Shown piece by piece: positions 1 to 9,282 of a stretch of DNA of 64,000 nt (its first letter is position 1; every line of letters begins with the position of its first letter). The stretch comes from Lachnospiraceae bacterium JLR.KK008 (GTDB lineage: Bacteria; Bacillota; Clostridia; Lachnospirales; Lachnospiraceae). Below the pieces are notes generated by a model, which saw only the letters and a list, made by a program, of their open reading frames with translations, was not told the DNA's origin and did not search any database. The stretch covers positions 1,140,001 through 1,204,000 of the forward strand of contig CP143548.1 in NCBI GenBank assembly GCA_037015955.1, read 5' to 3'. The translations under genes and the position numbers were made by a program.

Positions 1-146
1 ATTGAATATGCGGAGGAATAGAAAAAGCTGCTTTGGAGTGATATAATAAATGGGAACCGGCGCGGACACGAAACGGCCACAGGAGAAAAGGAGATCGTTT
101 CGGCCTGAGAAGAAGCGGGAGAATAAGAGCAAAAGGGAAGAATACG

Positions 147-278
147 ATGATTGGGAAACGGATGAAAAGAGCAGGAGCAATATTGGCTGTCCTCTCTGTT
201 ACAGTCATGTTGTCGGCGTGCGGCAATGAGGCGCCGGCAGGGGATTCCGTACAGGTCGGATCGGGGATGGGGGAGTGA
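147..278 (+). pseudogene. lipoprotein remnant (signal peptide only)
   Basis: A 43-codon frame encodes a lipoprotein signal peptide (basic start, hydrophobic core, lipobox LSAC) followed by only about 18 residues before a stop. The arrangement resembles the N-terminus of the intact lipoprotein that begins about 50 bases downstream, so this is probably the truncated remains of a duplicated lipoprotein gene. A purine-rich stretch with AGGGAAG lies just before the ATG. A genuine very short lipoprotein cannot be excluded. Confidence 0.45.
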
Positions 279-330
279 TTTTGGTACCAAAAGCTGTGTT
301 TTAAGATAGATGAAAAGGGGAGTGGGTAAG

Positions 331-1575
331 ATGTCAGGGAAATGGATGGAACGAACAGGACTGTTGCTGGCAGTGGTGTCTGTTATGGCCGTACTGGTGG
401 CATGTGGACAGGGGACGGACGCGGGAGAGGAAGCACAGGGAATGCTGGAAGAGATCGCGGAAGAGGAGTTTGAGAGCGCAGCGGATGACGCCTCACAGTC
501 CGAAGCTGCTGCGGGCTCGGGGCCATTGGAGACGCCGGGAACATCACCTGTGAATGATGGAGAACAGGGAAGTGCAGAGGCGGAGAACAAGAAGGAAATG
601 TTCGGTGAGGACTGTATTGCGGAGCAGGTTTTTTCTGTCTCACTCAGTGAATACGACGGCGACGTCTGGTTTGTGCCGTTTGCGCCCTCTGCTGAGCGTC
701 CGGAATTTTGGATGCAGATCGTGCAGGACGATGAGGTCCTGACGGAGATTGCAGGTTATGTTCCGGCCCGTCTGTCCGGTGAGACGTTTGTCAGTCTGGA
801 TGCTGTCTCTTTTTATGATTTGAATTTCGACGGCTTTACAGACATTGTCCTGATCGAGACTTACGGAGATAACCGGTTTGCGGCGGTTTATTACGGATTT
901 GAGACAGAAAACGACGGATATGAGGGATATTTTTGGGTGCAGGAGGAACTGTCCGAAGGGATAACCGCCGCGGTATCGGATCTGTCCATCTCAGGAATCC
1001 GTGACTTTCTCACAGGCGGGAAAAAGAACGGAGAATTTTCCGGTTATCAGGAGGCATATGAAACGGTCGGCAGGCTGTGCGGACTGGAGGGGGCGGACGG
1101 GTATGATCTGATCTATGTTGACGATGACGGGACACCTGAGCTGGCCGCCTGCAAAAAGGGGTACCATGTGAGTCTGTATACATATGAAGGAGGAACCGTG
1201 TACAACGTGATGGACCGATGGGCTTACGGCGCCATGGGCAATGCGGGGTATGAATACCGCCCGCGGAGCAACAGGCTGCGCAATTATAACAGCGATTATG
1301 CAGGGGCGATTATGTATGCTACCTATATGGAGATCAGCAGCCGTCATAGCTTAGAGACGGTTTCTGAGATCAAGACAGTCAATTTTGATGATGTCAACGG
1401 AAACGGAATGCCCGATCCGGAGGAGGAAGGGTCGATCGGATATTATGGAATCAGTTATATAGACGGCAGAGAGGCGACAGACGAGGAGTGTGCGGCGCTC
1501 GCCGCTGGAGAATATGAGTATATCGAAGGCCGTATGAGCCTGGAAGAATTGCTGAGAAAATTGAATCAATCGTGA
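331..1575 (+). CDS. lipoprotein with FG-GAP/EF-hand-like Asp-rich loops
   Basis: About 414 residues, predicted to be exported and lipid-anchored: the signal peptide ends in the lipobox LVAC. A low-complexity acidic linker rich in Glu, Ala and Ser follows. The body contains Asp-rich loops of the FG-GAP/VCBS and EF-hand type (YDLNFDGFTD, YVDDDGTPEL, DVNGNGMPDPEEEG), which suggest calcium binding. The precise family is not recognised and no enzymatic residues are evident. I prefer the ATG at 331 because AGGGGAG lies at a good distance; the in-frame ATG 21 bases earlier has no ribosome site. It sits alone, behind a remnant with a similar signal peptide and before a strong terminator. Role is unknown. 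Confidence 0.8.
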   Translation: MSGKWMERTGLLLAVVSVMAVLVACGQGTDAGEEAQGMLEEIAEEEFESAADDASQSEAAAGSGPLETPGTSPVNDGEQGSAEAENKKEMFGEDCIAEQVFSVSLSEYDGDVWFVPFAPSAERPEFWMQIVQDDEVLTEIAGYVPARLSGETFVSLDAVSFYDLNFDGFTDIVLIETYGDNRFAAVYYGFETENDGYEGYFWVQEELSEGITAAVSDLSISGIRDFLTGGKKNGEFSGYQEAYETVGRLCGLEGADGYDLIYVDDDGTPELAACKKGYHVSLYTYEGGTVYNVMDRWAYGAMGNAGYEYRPRSNRLRNYNSDYAGAIMYATYMEISSRHSLETVSEIKTVNFDDVNGNGMPDPEEEGSIGYYGISYIDGREATDEECAALAAGEYEYIEGRMSLEELLRKLNQS

Positions 1576-1601
1576 GTGCCTGTAAGGGGTATCAGTCACA
1601 G

Positions 1602-1640
1602 ACCGCTGAATTTTGGGAGATCATAATTCGGCGGTTTTTT
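1602..1640 (+). terminator. rho-independent terminator after lipoprotein gene
   Basis: An 11-bp stem, ACCGCTGAATT pairing with AATTCGGCGGT with one G-T pair, is followed directly by six T residues. It lies 27 bases after the lipoprotein stop codon. Confidence 0.8.
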
Positions 1641-1671
1641 ATCGTATAGAAATGCTTGATACGATAAAAAA
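1635..1671. repeat. 13-bp inverted repeat abutting the terminator
   Basis: TTTTTTATCGTAT and ATACGATAAAAAA form perfect arms around an 11-base spacer, starting in the terminator's T-run. A 14-bp perfect palindrome AACATTATAATGTT follows at 1688-1701. The role is unclear; the T-run being inside the stem makes it a poor second terminator. Confidence 0.4.
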
Positions 1672-1773
1672 CAAACTTGCAGCTCTTAACATTATAATGT
1701 TCACAAAACATTGCATAAAAAGACAGGAAAGAAAAATTTTATTGCGGTAAGATGTCATTAAGGAGGAGACAGG

Positions 1774-1851
1774 ATGGAATGGCTGAAAAACATGAATGCG
1801 GCAACCGGCTATATCGAAAGTCATCTGGACAGTGGCTGCCGTTTTTTGTGA
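1774..1851 (+). pseudogene. AraC-family regulator N-terminal remnant
   Basis: A 25-codon frame with an excellent ribosome site (AAGGAGGAGACAGG) starts MEWLKNMNAATGYIESHL. This resembles the first helix of AraC-type regulators that begin MEWL..MN.AIDYIE. The frame then stops and no further helix-turn-helix sequence continues in any frame before the next gene. I read it as the stub of a deleted regulator gene whose translation start has survived. A small real peptide is the alternative. Confidence 0.45.
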
Positions 1852-1902
1852 TTAGAATCCTGTGGATCGGGGCATCCTGTTAAAAAAACAGGTGGGATTA
1901 TA

Positions 1903-2334
1903 ATGAGACGGGAAGATATTCAGGTACTGCGCGATGTGCAGAAAAATGCGGAACTGGCAATGAAAGCGGTGGATACGATCAGTGATAAGATATACGATGA
2001 TTCTCTGGCGTTGCAGCTGTCACGGCAATCGCTGAAATACTCACAGCTTCGCAATCAGGCGGTGGATAAACTGCTTGCCGCGCATCTGGAACCCGCGCGC
2101 ACGACGGTGATCGAAGAAATGCTCGTGGCAGGGGGAATCCACAGAGATACCTTGCTCAACACGAGTACAAGCCATATTGCGGAACTTGCCATTCAGGAGA
2201 GCAGCAGAAAGATCAGCAGGCTCTGTCAGTCGTTGCACAAATATACAAATGCCGGGGATGATACCGTAGAGATCGCGCGCGAATTTATGGACTTTGAGGA
2301 GACAAATATCAGGCAGCTTCGGAAATTTCTGTAA
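1903..2334 (+). CDS. small all-helical protein of unknown function
   Basis: 143 residues with no signal peptide or membrane segment, predicted to be almost entirely helical. Heptad-like spacing of Leu, Ile and Ala suggests a helical bundle, perhaps of the ferritin-like or DUF2383 kind, but the metal ligands needed for a ferritin assignment are not evident. The stretch HLEPARTTVIEEMLVAGGIH joins two helices. GGTGGGA lies just upstream of the ATG. It has its own position between the AraC remnant and the gdhA promoter. I do not recognise the family and offer no function. Confidence 0.65.
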   Translation: MRREDIQVLRDVQKNAELAMKAVDTISDKIYDDSLALQLSRQSLKYSQLRNQAVDKLLAAHLEPARTTVIEEMLVAGGIHRDTLLNTSTSHIAELAIQESSRKISRLCQSLHKYTNAGDDTVEIAREFMDFEETNIRQLRKFL

Positions 2335-2341
2335 AATGAGC

Positions 2342-2370
2342 TTGCCATCGGGAGATACGCGTTATATAAT
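2342..2370 (+). promoter_or_regulatory. sigma-A type promoter of gdhA
   Basis: TTGCCA, a 17-base spacer and TATAAT lie about 55 bases before the gdhA start. A second possible pair, TTGAGC-N17-TATACA, lies at 2376-2404 but would start transcription inside the ribosome site. Confidence 0.6.
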
Positions 2371-2389
2371 ACTACTTGAGCTTAAATAA

Positions 2390-3760
<1,371 letters not shown>

Positions 3761-3798
3761 CGGTCGGTCTCTCATATAATATAAAATATAACATTGAC

Positions 3799-3832
3799 AA
3801 GTCCTGTAAACCCGGTGTTTATGGGGCTTTTC
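3799..3832 (+). terminator. terminator of gdhA
   Basis: A 13-bp stem (AAGTCCTGTAAAC with GTTTATGGGGCTT, including G-T pairs) with a 5-base loop, followed by TTTTCATT. Confidence 0.75.
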
Positions 3833-3935
3833 ATTTACGCTGTTTTGGGTGGAAGGGCTTAATTCCACAGGCTGGTTACCGGTCAACTGCCGCTGTCTAA
3901 CCATTTGATGATGTAGTGGCAAACAGACAGAAATA

Positions 3936-3964
3936 TTGATATTGTCCATCAGGCACATTATAAT
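3936..3964 (+). promoter_or_regulatory. promoter of the Nudix gene
   Basis: TTGATA, exactly 17 bases, then TATAAT. It predicts a leader of about 90 bases before the Nudix start. Confidence 0.6.
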
Positions 3965-4061
3965 AGGACTGGAAGCATCTGAGCTGCCGTCTAACGATGT
4001 AAAAGTCGTAAAGTGGCAGCTTCAAAAATACATGTGCAAAACAGAAAACGAAGGTGAAACA

Positions 4062-4652
4062 ATGGATTTGATCAGACAGGTACAAAGGTACATACCATGG
4101 AATGAACAGGAGGAAAAAGACAGAGAAGAACTACTCTTGCAGCTGCGCAAGGAAGACATTTTTCTGCGGGAAAACAAGGCGGCGCATATGACGGCTTCCG
4201 CCTGGGTGGTGAACTATGCCAGAGACAGGGTATTAATGGTGTATCATAATATTTATGATTCCTGGTCGTGGCTCGGCGGTCATGCGGACGGAGAACGAGA
4301 TCTGCTCTCGGTGGCAGTCAAAGAGGTGAAGGAAGAGAGCGGCATCGGTGATGTGACGCCCCTGATGTCAGATATTTTTTCGCTGGAAATACTGACGGTC
4401 GATGGACATGAGAAAAATGGCATCTATGTGCCGTCACATCTGCATTTGAATGTGACGTATTTACTGGAAGCAGATGAAAATGAGCGGACATCGACGAAAC
4501 CGGATGAGAACAGCGGAGTCGGCTGGTTTACGCTGGAGGACGCGGTGGAAGCGTCCTCAGAACCGTGGTTTCGGGAACGGATTTACCGGAAACTGAACCG
4601 GAAACTGGCGGAGTGGACGGTGGCCGGACAAAAGAAAAATATAACAGTTTGA
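4062..4652 (+). CDS. Nudix hydrolase
   Basis: 196 residues. The Nudix box lies near residue 75 and reads G-x5-R-x7-K-E-V-x-E-E-S-G-I, so the glutamates of the metal-binding E-x2-E-E core are kept, while the first acidic position and the usual arginine are replaced by Arg and Lys. This fits the branch with GGHADG that includes many uncharacterised clostridial proteins. The substrate, a nucleoside diphosphate linked to another group, cannot be predicted. The ATG at 4062 follows GAAGGTGA; the longer frame begins inside the promoter. It stands alone between two promoters. Confidence 0.85.
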   Translation: MDLIRQVQRYIPWNEQEEKDREELLLQLRKEDIFLRENKAAHMTASAWVVNYARDRVLMVYHNIYDSWSWLGGHADGERDLLSVAVKEVKEESGIGDVTPLMSDIFSLEILTVDGHEKNGIYVPSHLHLNVTYLLEADENERTSTKPDENSGVGWFTLEDAVEASSEPWFRERIYRKLNRKLAEWTVAGQKKNITV

Positions 4653-4654
4653 TA

Positions 4655-4683
4655 TGGACAAAATGCCGGAAAAAGTTTACAAT
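4655..4683 (+). promoter_or_regulatory. promoter of fba
   Basis: TGGACA, 17 bases, TACAAT, placed about 58 bases before the aldolase ATG and directly after the Nudix stop. A TATAAT at 4716-4721 has no acceptable -35 partner and lies too close to the gene. Confidence 0.5.
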
Positions 4684-4740
4684 AATGAATGAGAGTTGAA
4701 TCCTTAAAAATTTAATATAATCGAAAGGAAGGTACGAAAA

Positions 4741-5676
4741 ATGGCATTGGTAACAACGAAAGAAATGTTCAAAAAAGCATACGATGGACATTATGCAATC
4801 GGCGCTTTTAATGTGAACAACATGGAAATCGTACAGGGTATCACAGAGGCAGCAGGAGAGTTAAAATCTCCCATCATTCTTCAGGTTTCTGCAGGAGCCA
4901 GAAAATATGCTCAGCACGAATATCTGGTAAAACTGGTAGAGGCAGCGCTGTCATTGAACGACATTCCGATCGCTCTTCATCTTGATCACGGTGGAGATTT
5001 CGAAATCTGCAAATCCTGTATCGACGGTGGATTTACTTCCGTAATGATCGATGCTTCCAAATATTCTTTTGACGAGAATATCGAAATCACAAAGAAAGTC
5101 GTAGAGTATGCACATGAGAGAGGTGTTGTTGTAGAGGCAGAGCTTGGCAAACTTGCAGGCATTGAGGATGATGTCAATGTAAAAGCTGACGATGCACAGT
5201 ATACACAGCCGGAAGAAGTAGAAGAATTCGTGAGCCGCACAGGTGTTGATTCCCTTGCGATCGCCATCGGTACAAGTCATGGCGCTTTCAAATTCAAACC
5301 GGGCCAGAAGCCGCAGCTTCGTTTTGACATTCTGGAAGAAGTTTCCAAACGTCTTCCGAACTTCCCGATCGTTCTTCATGGGGCGTCTTCCGTATCTCAG
5401 GATTATGTTAAGATCATTCAGGCAAACGGCGGAAACCTTGCGGATGCAATCGGTATTCCGGAAGATATGTTGCGTGAAGCTGCTCGTTCTGCAGTATGCA
5501 AGATCAATATTGACTCCGATCTGCGTCTTGCCATGACAGCAGGTATCAGAGAAGTTATGTGGAATGATCCTTCCAAATTCGACCCGAGAGAGTATCTCAA
5601 AGTGGGCCGTCAGTATGTAAAAGATGTTGTTGCTCATAAGATTACGGAAGTACTTGGAAGCAACGGAAAAGCATGA
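4741..5676 (+). CDS. fba: class II fructose-1,6-bisphosphate aldolase
   Basis: 311 residues. Cleaves fructose 1,6-bisphosphate to dihydroxyacetone phosphate and glyceraldehyde 3-phosphate in glycolysis, with a zinc cofactor. Zinc-ligand and active-site motifs are present: ALHLDHGGDFE near residue 80, IGTSHGAFKFKPG near 178 and VLHGASSV near 210. The second half (NIDSDLRLAMTAGIREV) matches the family. Codon choice looks more biased than in the neighbours, as expected for a highly expressed gene. GAAAGGAAGG is the ribosome site. Own promoter and terminator, so monocistronic. Confidence 0.97.
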   Translation: MALVTTKEMFKKAYDGHYAIGAFNVNNMEIVQGITEAAGELKSPIILQVSAGARKYAQHEYLVKLVEAALSLNDIPIALHLDHGGDFEICKSCIDGGFTSVMIDASKYSFDENIEITKKVVEYAHERGVVVEAELGKLAGIEDDVNVKADDAQYTQPEEVEEFVSRTGVDSLAIAIGTSHGAFKFKPGQKPQLRFDILEEVSKRLPNFPIVLHGASSVSQDYVKIIQANGGNLADAIGIPEDMLREAARSAVCKINIDSDLRLAMTAGIREVMWNDPSKFDPREYLKVGRQYVKDVVAHKITEVLGSNGKA

Positions 5677-5720
5677 GATAATTGACAGCGTTTTTTTGAT
5701 AATTGCTATAAAAGAAAAGA

Positions 5721-5758
5721 TAGAGAGAAAGACACGGAGGTCTTTTTCTCTATTTTTT
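5721..5758 (+). terminator. terminator of fba
   Basis: A 13-bp stem, TAGAGAGAAAGAC with GTCTTTTTCTCTA (one G-T pair), a 6-base loop and a T6 tail. Confidence 0.85.
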
Positions 5759-5783
5759 ATTATCTCAGGAATCAACGCCGATT

Positions 5784-6290
5784 TCACACCATTGGTTCAT
5801 AGTCAATCTCTTTATTTTTCAAAAATCGTCGGAAGGATTCGTCCCACAATCTGTCCGGAGTTTTGTCCGGCAGAAAGGAGGAGAGCGCAACACCCGTCGT
5901 ACAGGTCATGCTGCCGTCCTCATATCGTATTGTGAGAACAAATGCCTTGACGAAGTGATCAGCAATGGTGGTTTCACTGTCTGTGAGCAGTTTTTGCATC
6001 AGTTCCGGTTTTAGCTGGAGAACGAATTTCATGCGCACTGGTGTCTTTTTTCCGCGGATAAGGGAAAAAAAGAGCGGACGGATCTCCGACCAGCAGGTAA
6101 GGAGATAAGGGCGCAGAGAAGGCTCCTCCCATTCTTCTGTCGTATAAAAGTCTCGTTGCAGGTGACCGTCGATCGTAAAGGTATTGTAGGTGGTGATGAC
6201 AGCCTGTTCTAAGAGAAAAATATCAAAACAGTCCGTTGCCAGCAGTCGGCTCATAAAGGTTTTCAGTTCCGTAATTTTACACGCGATCAT
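5784..6290 (-). CDS. DUF5721 family protein
   Basis: 168 residues, cytoplasmic, resembling the uncharacterised DUF5721 family of Lachnospiraceae, with an N-terminal half of the form MIACKITELKTFMSRLL, a central TFTIDGHLQRDF and an acidic-aromatic C-terminus. The Met at 6290 is chosen because AAAGGAGT precedes it by about 7 bases; the longer frame adds seven residues that are really the ribosome-site region. It is convergent with fba and divergent from the DegV gene. Function is unknown. Confidence 0.75.
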   Translation of the reverse strand: MIACKITELKTFMSRLLATDCFDIFLLEQAVITTYNTFTIDGHLQRDFYTTEEWEEPSLRPYLLTCWSEIRPLFFSLIRGKKTPVRMKFVLQLKPELMQKLLTDSETTIADHFVKAFVLTIRYEDGSMTCTTGVALSSFLPDKTPDRLWDESFRRFLKNKEIDYEPMV

Positions 6291-6360
6291 ATCAGACTCC
6301 TTTTTTGTCAATAAATACAGTATAAATGAAAATGGTCCGTAAGGAAATAGGGAAAATTGC

Positions 6361-6389
6361 TTTACACATAAGATATATCATGCTAAGAT
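6361..6389 (+). promoter_or_regulatory. promoter of the DegV gene
   Basis: TTTACA, 17 bases, TAAGAT. The inverted repeat listed next lies at the predicted start of transcription. Confidence 0.5.
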
Positions 6390-6390
6390 A

Positions 6391-6411
6391 ATGTAGTAAT
6401 AAAAACTACAT
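6391..6411. promoter_or_regulatory. inverted repeat, possible operator of the DegV gene
   Basis: ATGTAGT-N7-ACTACAT, perfect 7-bp arms, begins two bases after the -10 box and so covers the transcription start. This is a typical position for a repressor site. No regulator gene is adjacent. Confidence 0.4.
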
Positions 6412-6476
6412 GATGCGACATAAAATGTAAGAAATTCGGAAATACTACGCACATGGATTGCAATGCGGAGGAAATG

Positions 6477-7313
6477 ATGAGTTATAAAATAGTACTGGAC
6501 AGCTGCGGAGAACTGCCGAAGCAGTTTCAAAATGACAGCAGATTTGAGAGGGTGCCATTGAGCCTTATGGTCGGAGACTATCAGGTTATGGACGATGAAC
6601 AGTTTGACCAGAAGGAATTTTTGTGGCAGGTAGCCCAGTGTCCGGAATGCCCAAAGTCTTCCTGCCCTTCGCCGCAGCGGTATATGGAGGCTTGTGAGAC
6701 ACAGGCTGACCGCGTATATATCGTGACACTGTCCTCTCATCTGAGCGGCAGTTATAACAGCGCGGAGCTTGGGAAACAGTTGTATCTGGAAAAACATGGG
6801 GACAAAGACATCTGTGTGATCGATTCACACTCCGCGAGCTGTGGACAGACGCAAATCGGGCTGCTGGCCATGGAACTGGAAGAGGCAGGGCTTCCCTTTT
6901 CACAGATTACACAGCGTTTGTTAGCATACAGAGACGAGATGAGGACGTATTTCGTGCTGGATAACCTGGAGACGCTGCGCAAAAATGGCCGGCTTTCTGC
7001 GGTCAAATCCATAGTGGCACAGACATTGAATATCAAACCTGTCATGTCGGCGATCGGCGGCGTAATCATTCAGAAAAGTCAGGCGATCGGCGTCCGTAAG
7101 GCACTGGTAAAGATCGTAGATTATATGGGGAAGGAAATCCCGGAACTGAAAAAAAGACGCGTCATTATCACCTATTGCAACTGCCCGCAGCGGGCGGTTT
7201 ATGTGGAAGAGATGCTGCGCGCCAAAGGCTGTGAAGGGGAGATTCTGATTCTGGAGACTGCCGGAGTCAGTACGATGTATGCCAATGACGGTGGCGTGAT
7301 TATCACGGCGTGA
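6477..7313 (+). CDS. DegV family fatty-acid-binding protein
   Basis: 278 residues. DegV proteins bind fatty acids and act in Firmicutes as FakB-like partners of fatty acid kinase. Family motifs present are VLDSCGELPKQF near the start, LSSHLSGSYNSAEL near residue 90 and the DNLETLRKNGRLS segment near 165. GGAGG precedes two adjacent ATGs; the second is taken, and the longer frame starting at 6453 has no ribosome site. No FakA gene is in the window, so a kinase partner would be elsewhere. Confidence 0.9.
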   Translation: MSYKIVLDSCGELPKQFQNDSRFERVPLSLMVGDYQVMDDEQFDQKEFLWQVAQCPECPKSSCPSPQRYMEACETQADRVYIVTLSSHLSGSYNSAELGKQLYLEKHGDKDICVIDSHSASCGQTQIGLLAMELEEAGLPFSQITQRLLAYRDEMRTYFVLDNLETLRKNGRLSAVKSIVAQTLNIKPVMSAIGGVIIQKSQAIGVRKALVKIVDYMGKEIPELKKRRVIITYCNCPQRAVYVEEMLRAKGCEGEILILETAGVSTMYANDGGVIITA

Positions 7314-7452
7314 CTTTCAGCCGTTTCCGATATTTTTCTTTTGCATGTTCATACGCTTCTTCGATGAGCGGCTTTCATTGTTCGAATGTCTCTTCACCCG
7401 GACTCAGACAACAGGTCCAGCCCATCCAGGCATAGACCTGTATTCTCTGATT
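7303..7452 (-). pseudogene. decayed reading frame beside degV
   Basis: The minus strand holds a protein-like frame (QVYAWMGWTCCLSPGEETFEQ, one in-frame TGA at 7375-7377, then KPLIEEAYEHAKEKYRKRL). It has no start codon and its end runs into the 3' end of degV. A Trp codon in place of the TGA would make it continuous. I read it as a gene fragment of unknown family; chance is possible. Confidence 0.25.
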
Positions 7453-7508
7453 TTATGTTGGTCTGAGTTTGGTGAAAACCTGACAGAATAAAACACAATA
7501 TCATACAA

Positions 7509-7560
7509 TCAGAGACAGCGCCTGCCGTCTGGTGAGCAGGAAACTGTCTCTGAAATTTTT
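7509..7560 (+). terminator. terminator after degV, with internal hairpin
   Basis: TCAGAGACAG and CTGTCTCTGA form a perfect 10-bp outer stem. Inside it CCTGC pairs with GCAGG. AATTTTT follows on the plus strand. Confidence 0.65.
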
Positions 7561-7562
7561 CT

Positions 7563-7862
7563 CTACATGATCTGGAACGTGAGAGAGGAGCGGGTCAGAA
7601 AAAATACGACTGCCAGCTGCAAAAGAAGGATCGCGGGCATTCCGTAGACAAAATACCAGTGTCTTGTCTTATGACGGAACGTATACATGCCCAGTATGGA
7701 GCCGACACTGCCGCCGATGACGGCGATGATAAAGAGCGTGGCTTCGGGAATGCGGAAAGCCCCTTTTTTGGCTTTCCATTTATCAATTCCCATCAGGGCA
7801 AATCCGATGATATTTAACACGACGAAATATCCAACGATCGTCAGGATCACATCCATATTCAT
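7563..7862 (-). CDS. DUF1294 small membrane protein
   Basis: 99 residues with three to four hydrophobic segments. The family signature MGIDKWKAKKGAFRIPE lies after the first membrane segment, and GGSVGSILGMYTFRHKTRH lies between the next two, as in DUF1294 proteins. Function is unknown; it is an inner-membrane protein. It lies 32 bases downstream of argG on the same strand and could be read from the argG transcript. Confidence 0.85.
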   Translation of the reverse strand: MNMDVILTIVGYFVVLNIIGFALMGIDKWKAKKGAFRIPEATLFIIAVIGGSVGSILGMYTFRHKTRHWYFVYGMPAILLLQLAVVFFLTRSSLTFQIM

Positions 7863-7894
7863 TCCCCCCCCGTTTCCGGATCTTATCTTTCCTT

Positions 7895-9118
7895 TTATTT
7901 TTGTTCGTTCTCTGCTTCCTGCATTTTCATGGCGCGCACTTTGCAGGAGAGACCGAATAAGTTGATAAAGCCCTCCGCGTCATGATGATCGTACAGATCG
8001 CCGGTCGTAAAGGAAGCGATGCTCTCATTGTAGAGAGAGTAAGGGGAAGTCGTACCGGCTTTGATGATATTTCCCTTATACAGTTTGAACTTTACTTCGC
8101 CGGTCACATACTTCTGGGTGGAAGTGATAAAAGCCTGTGCCGCTTCACGAAGCGGAGTGAACCATTTTCCTTCGTATACGATCTGCGCCAGCTTATTACC
8201 CATCTCTTCCTTCTCACGCAGCGTATCCCGATCGAGAATCAGTTCTTCGAGCTGCTGATGTGCCTCATACAATATCGTTCCACCCGGTGTCTCATAGACG
8301 CCGCGGGATTTCATGCCGACAACACGGTTCTCTACGATGTCCACGATACCGATGCCATGTTTTCCACCGAGGGCGTTGAGCGTACGGATGATGTCGGACA
8401 CTTTCATTTTCTGGCCGTTTACGGAAACAGGAATTCCCTGTTCAAAGGTCATCGTCACATATTCGCCTTCTTCCGGTGCGTTTTCGGGAGTTGTTCCAAG
8501 CACGAGTAAATGCTGAAAGTCAGGTTCATTTCCCGGATCTTCCAGTTCCAGCCCTTCGTGGCTGATATGCCAGAGGTTGCGGTCACGGCTGTAGCTGGAA
8601 TCTGCGGAGAAGGGCAGATCAATACCGTGAGCTTTGCAGTAAGCGATCTCACTTTCCCGGGAATCAAGCGTCCATTTGTCATTTCTCCATGCGGCAATAA
8701 TCTTCAGATCGGGAGCCAGTGCCTTGATAGCGAGTTCAAACCGGATCTGATCGTTGCCCTTTCCGGTCGCGCCGTGGCAGATAGCTGCCGCACCTTCTTT
8801 TCTGGCGATTTCCACCAGCTTTTTCGCGATCACAGGTCTTGCCATCGAAGTGCCGAGCAGATATTTGTTCTCATATACGGCATGTCCCTGCACACAGGGT
8901 ACGACATATTCATCGCAAAATTCGTCAATGACATTTTCGATATATAATTTCTCTGCGCCGCAGAACTTTGCTCTTTCTTCCAGACCGTCCAGTTCTTCAC
9001 CCTGTCCGCAGTCGACGCAGACGCAGATGACTTCATAATCAAAATTTTCTTTTAGCCAGGGAATGATTGCAGTCGTATCCAGACCGCCGGAATAGGCTAA
9101 AACCACTTTCTCTTTCAT
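7895..9118 (-). CDS. argG: argininosuccinate synthase
   Basis: 407 residues. Condenses citrulline and aspartate with ATP to argininosuccinate, the penultimate step of arginine synthesis. The ATP pyrophosphatase loop AYSGGLDTT lies at the N-terminus; GATGKGNDQIRFE near residue 120 and SADSSYSRDRNLWHIS near 175 fit the family. The ATG at 9118 follows GAGGAGG by 9 bases; the longer frame opens at a TTG inside this ribosome site. Divergent from argC with candidate ARG boxes between. argH is not in the window. Confidence 0.97.
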   Translation of the reverse strand: MKEKVVLAYSGGLDTTAIIPWLKENFDYEVICVCVDCGQGEELDGLEERAKFCGAEKLYIENVIDEFCDEYVVPCVQGHAVYENKYLLGTSMARPVIAKKLVEIARKEGAAAICHGATGKGNDQIRFELAIKALAPDLKIIAAWRNDKWTLDSRESEIAYCKAHGIDLPFSADSSYSRDRNLWHISHEGLELEDPGNEPDFQHLLVLGTTPENAPEEGEYVTMTFEQGIPVSVNGQKMKVSDIIRTLNALGGKHGIGIVDIVENRVVGMKSRGVYETPGGTILYEAHQQLEELILDRDTLREKEEMGNKLAQIVYEGKWFTPLREAAQAFITSTQKYVTGEVKFKLYKGNIIKAGTTSPYSLYNESIASFTTGDLYDHHDAEGFINLFGLSCKVRAMKMQEAENEQK

Positions 9119-9165
9119 ATATTGCTGCCTCCTCAAATAGAATGTTTTCCTGTGTATGATTTATC

Positions 9166-9190
9166 GGTGCATGGATATGCGCCATGCACC
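9166..9190 (-). other. stem-loop at the 5' end of the argG leader
   Basis: GGTGCATGG and CCATGCACC form a perfect 9-bp stem with a 7-base loop. The predicted argG transcript starts within or just before this hairpin. No T-run follows, so it is not a terminator. It may stabilise the mRNA or serve as an operator. Confidence 0.45.
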
Positions 9191-9191
9191 T

Positions 9192-9220
9192 AATATACAT
9201 CATTTGAGATCAGAATGCAA
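9192..9220 (-). promoter_or_regulatory. promoter of argG
   Basis: On the minus strand TTGCAT, 17 bases, TATATT. It gives a leader of roughly 65 bases. Confidence 0.5.
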
Positions 9221-9221
9221 G

Positions 9222-9235
9222 TGCAAAAATATGCA
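9222..9235 (-). promoter_or_regulatory. candidate ARG box next to the argG -35
   Basis: Read on the minus strand, TGCATATTTTTGCA resembles the ArgR/AhrC operator core TGNATWWWWATNCA with one mismatch. It abuts the argG -35 hexamer. A weaker similar sequence lies at 9250-9268. Confidence 0.4.
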
Positions 9236-9282
9236 ATTTTTTATAAAATATTAATTAAATATTCATAATTTTGCCGGAAATT

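Noticed and set aside
1-21. Possible end of an upstream gene (last codons IEYAEE, then TAG)
   Set aside because: Seven codons cannot be assigned to any family.
51-230. 59-codon plus-strand frame rich in Lys, Arg and Glu
   Set aside because: Overlaps the lipoprotein remnant in another frame and shows no family features, although a TATAAT lies just upstream.
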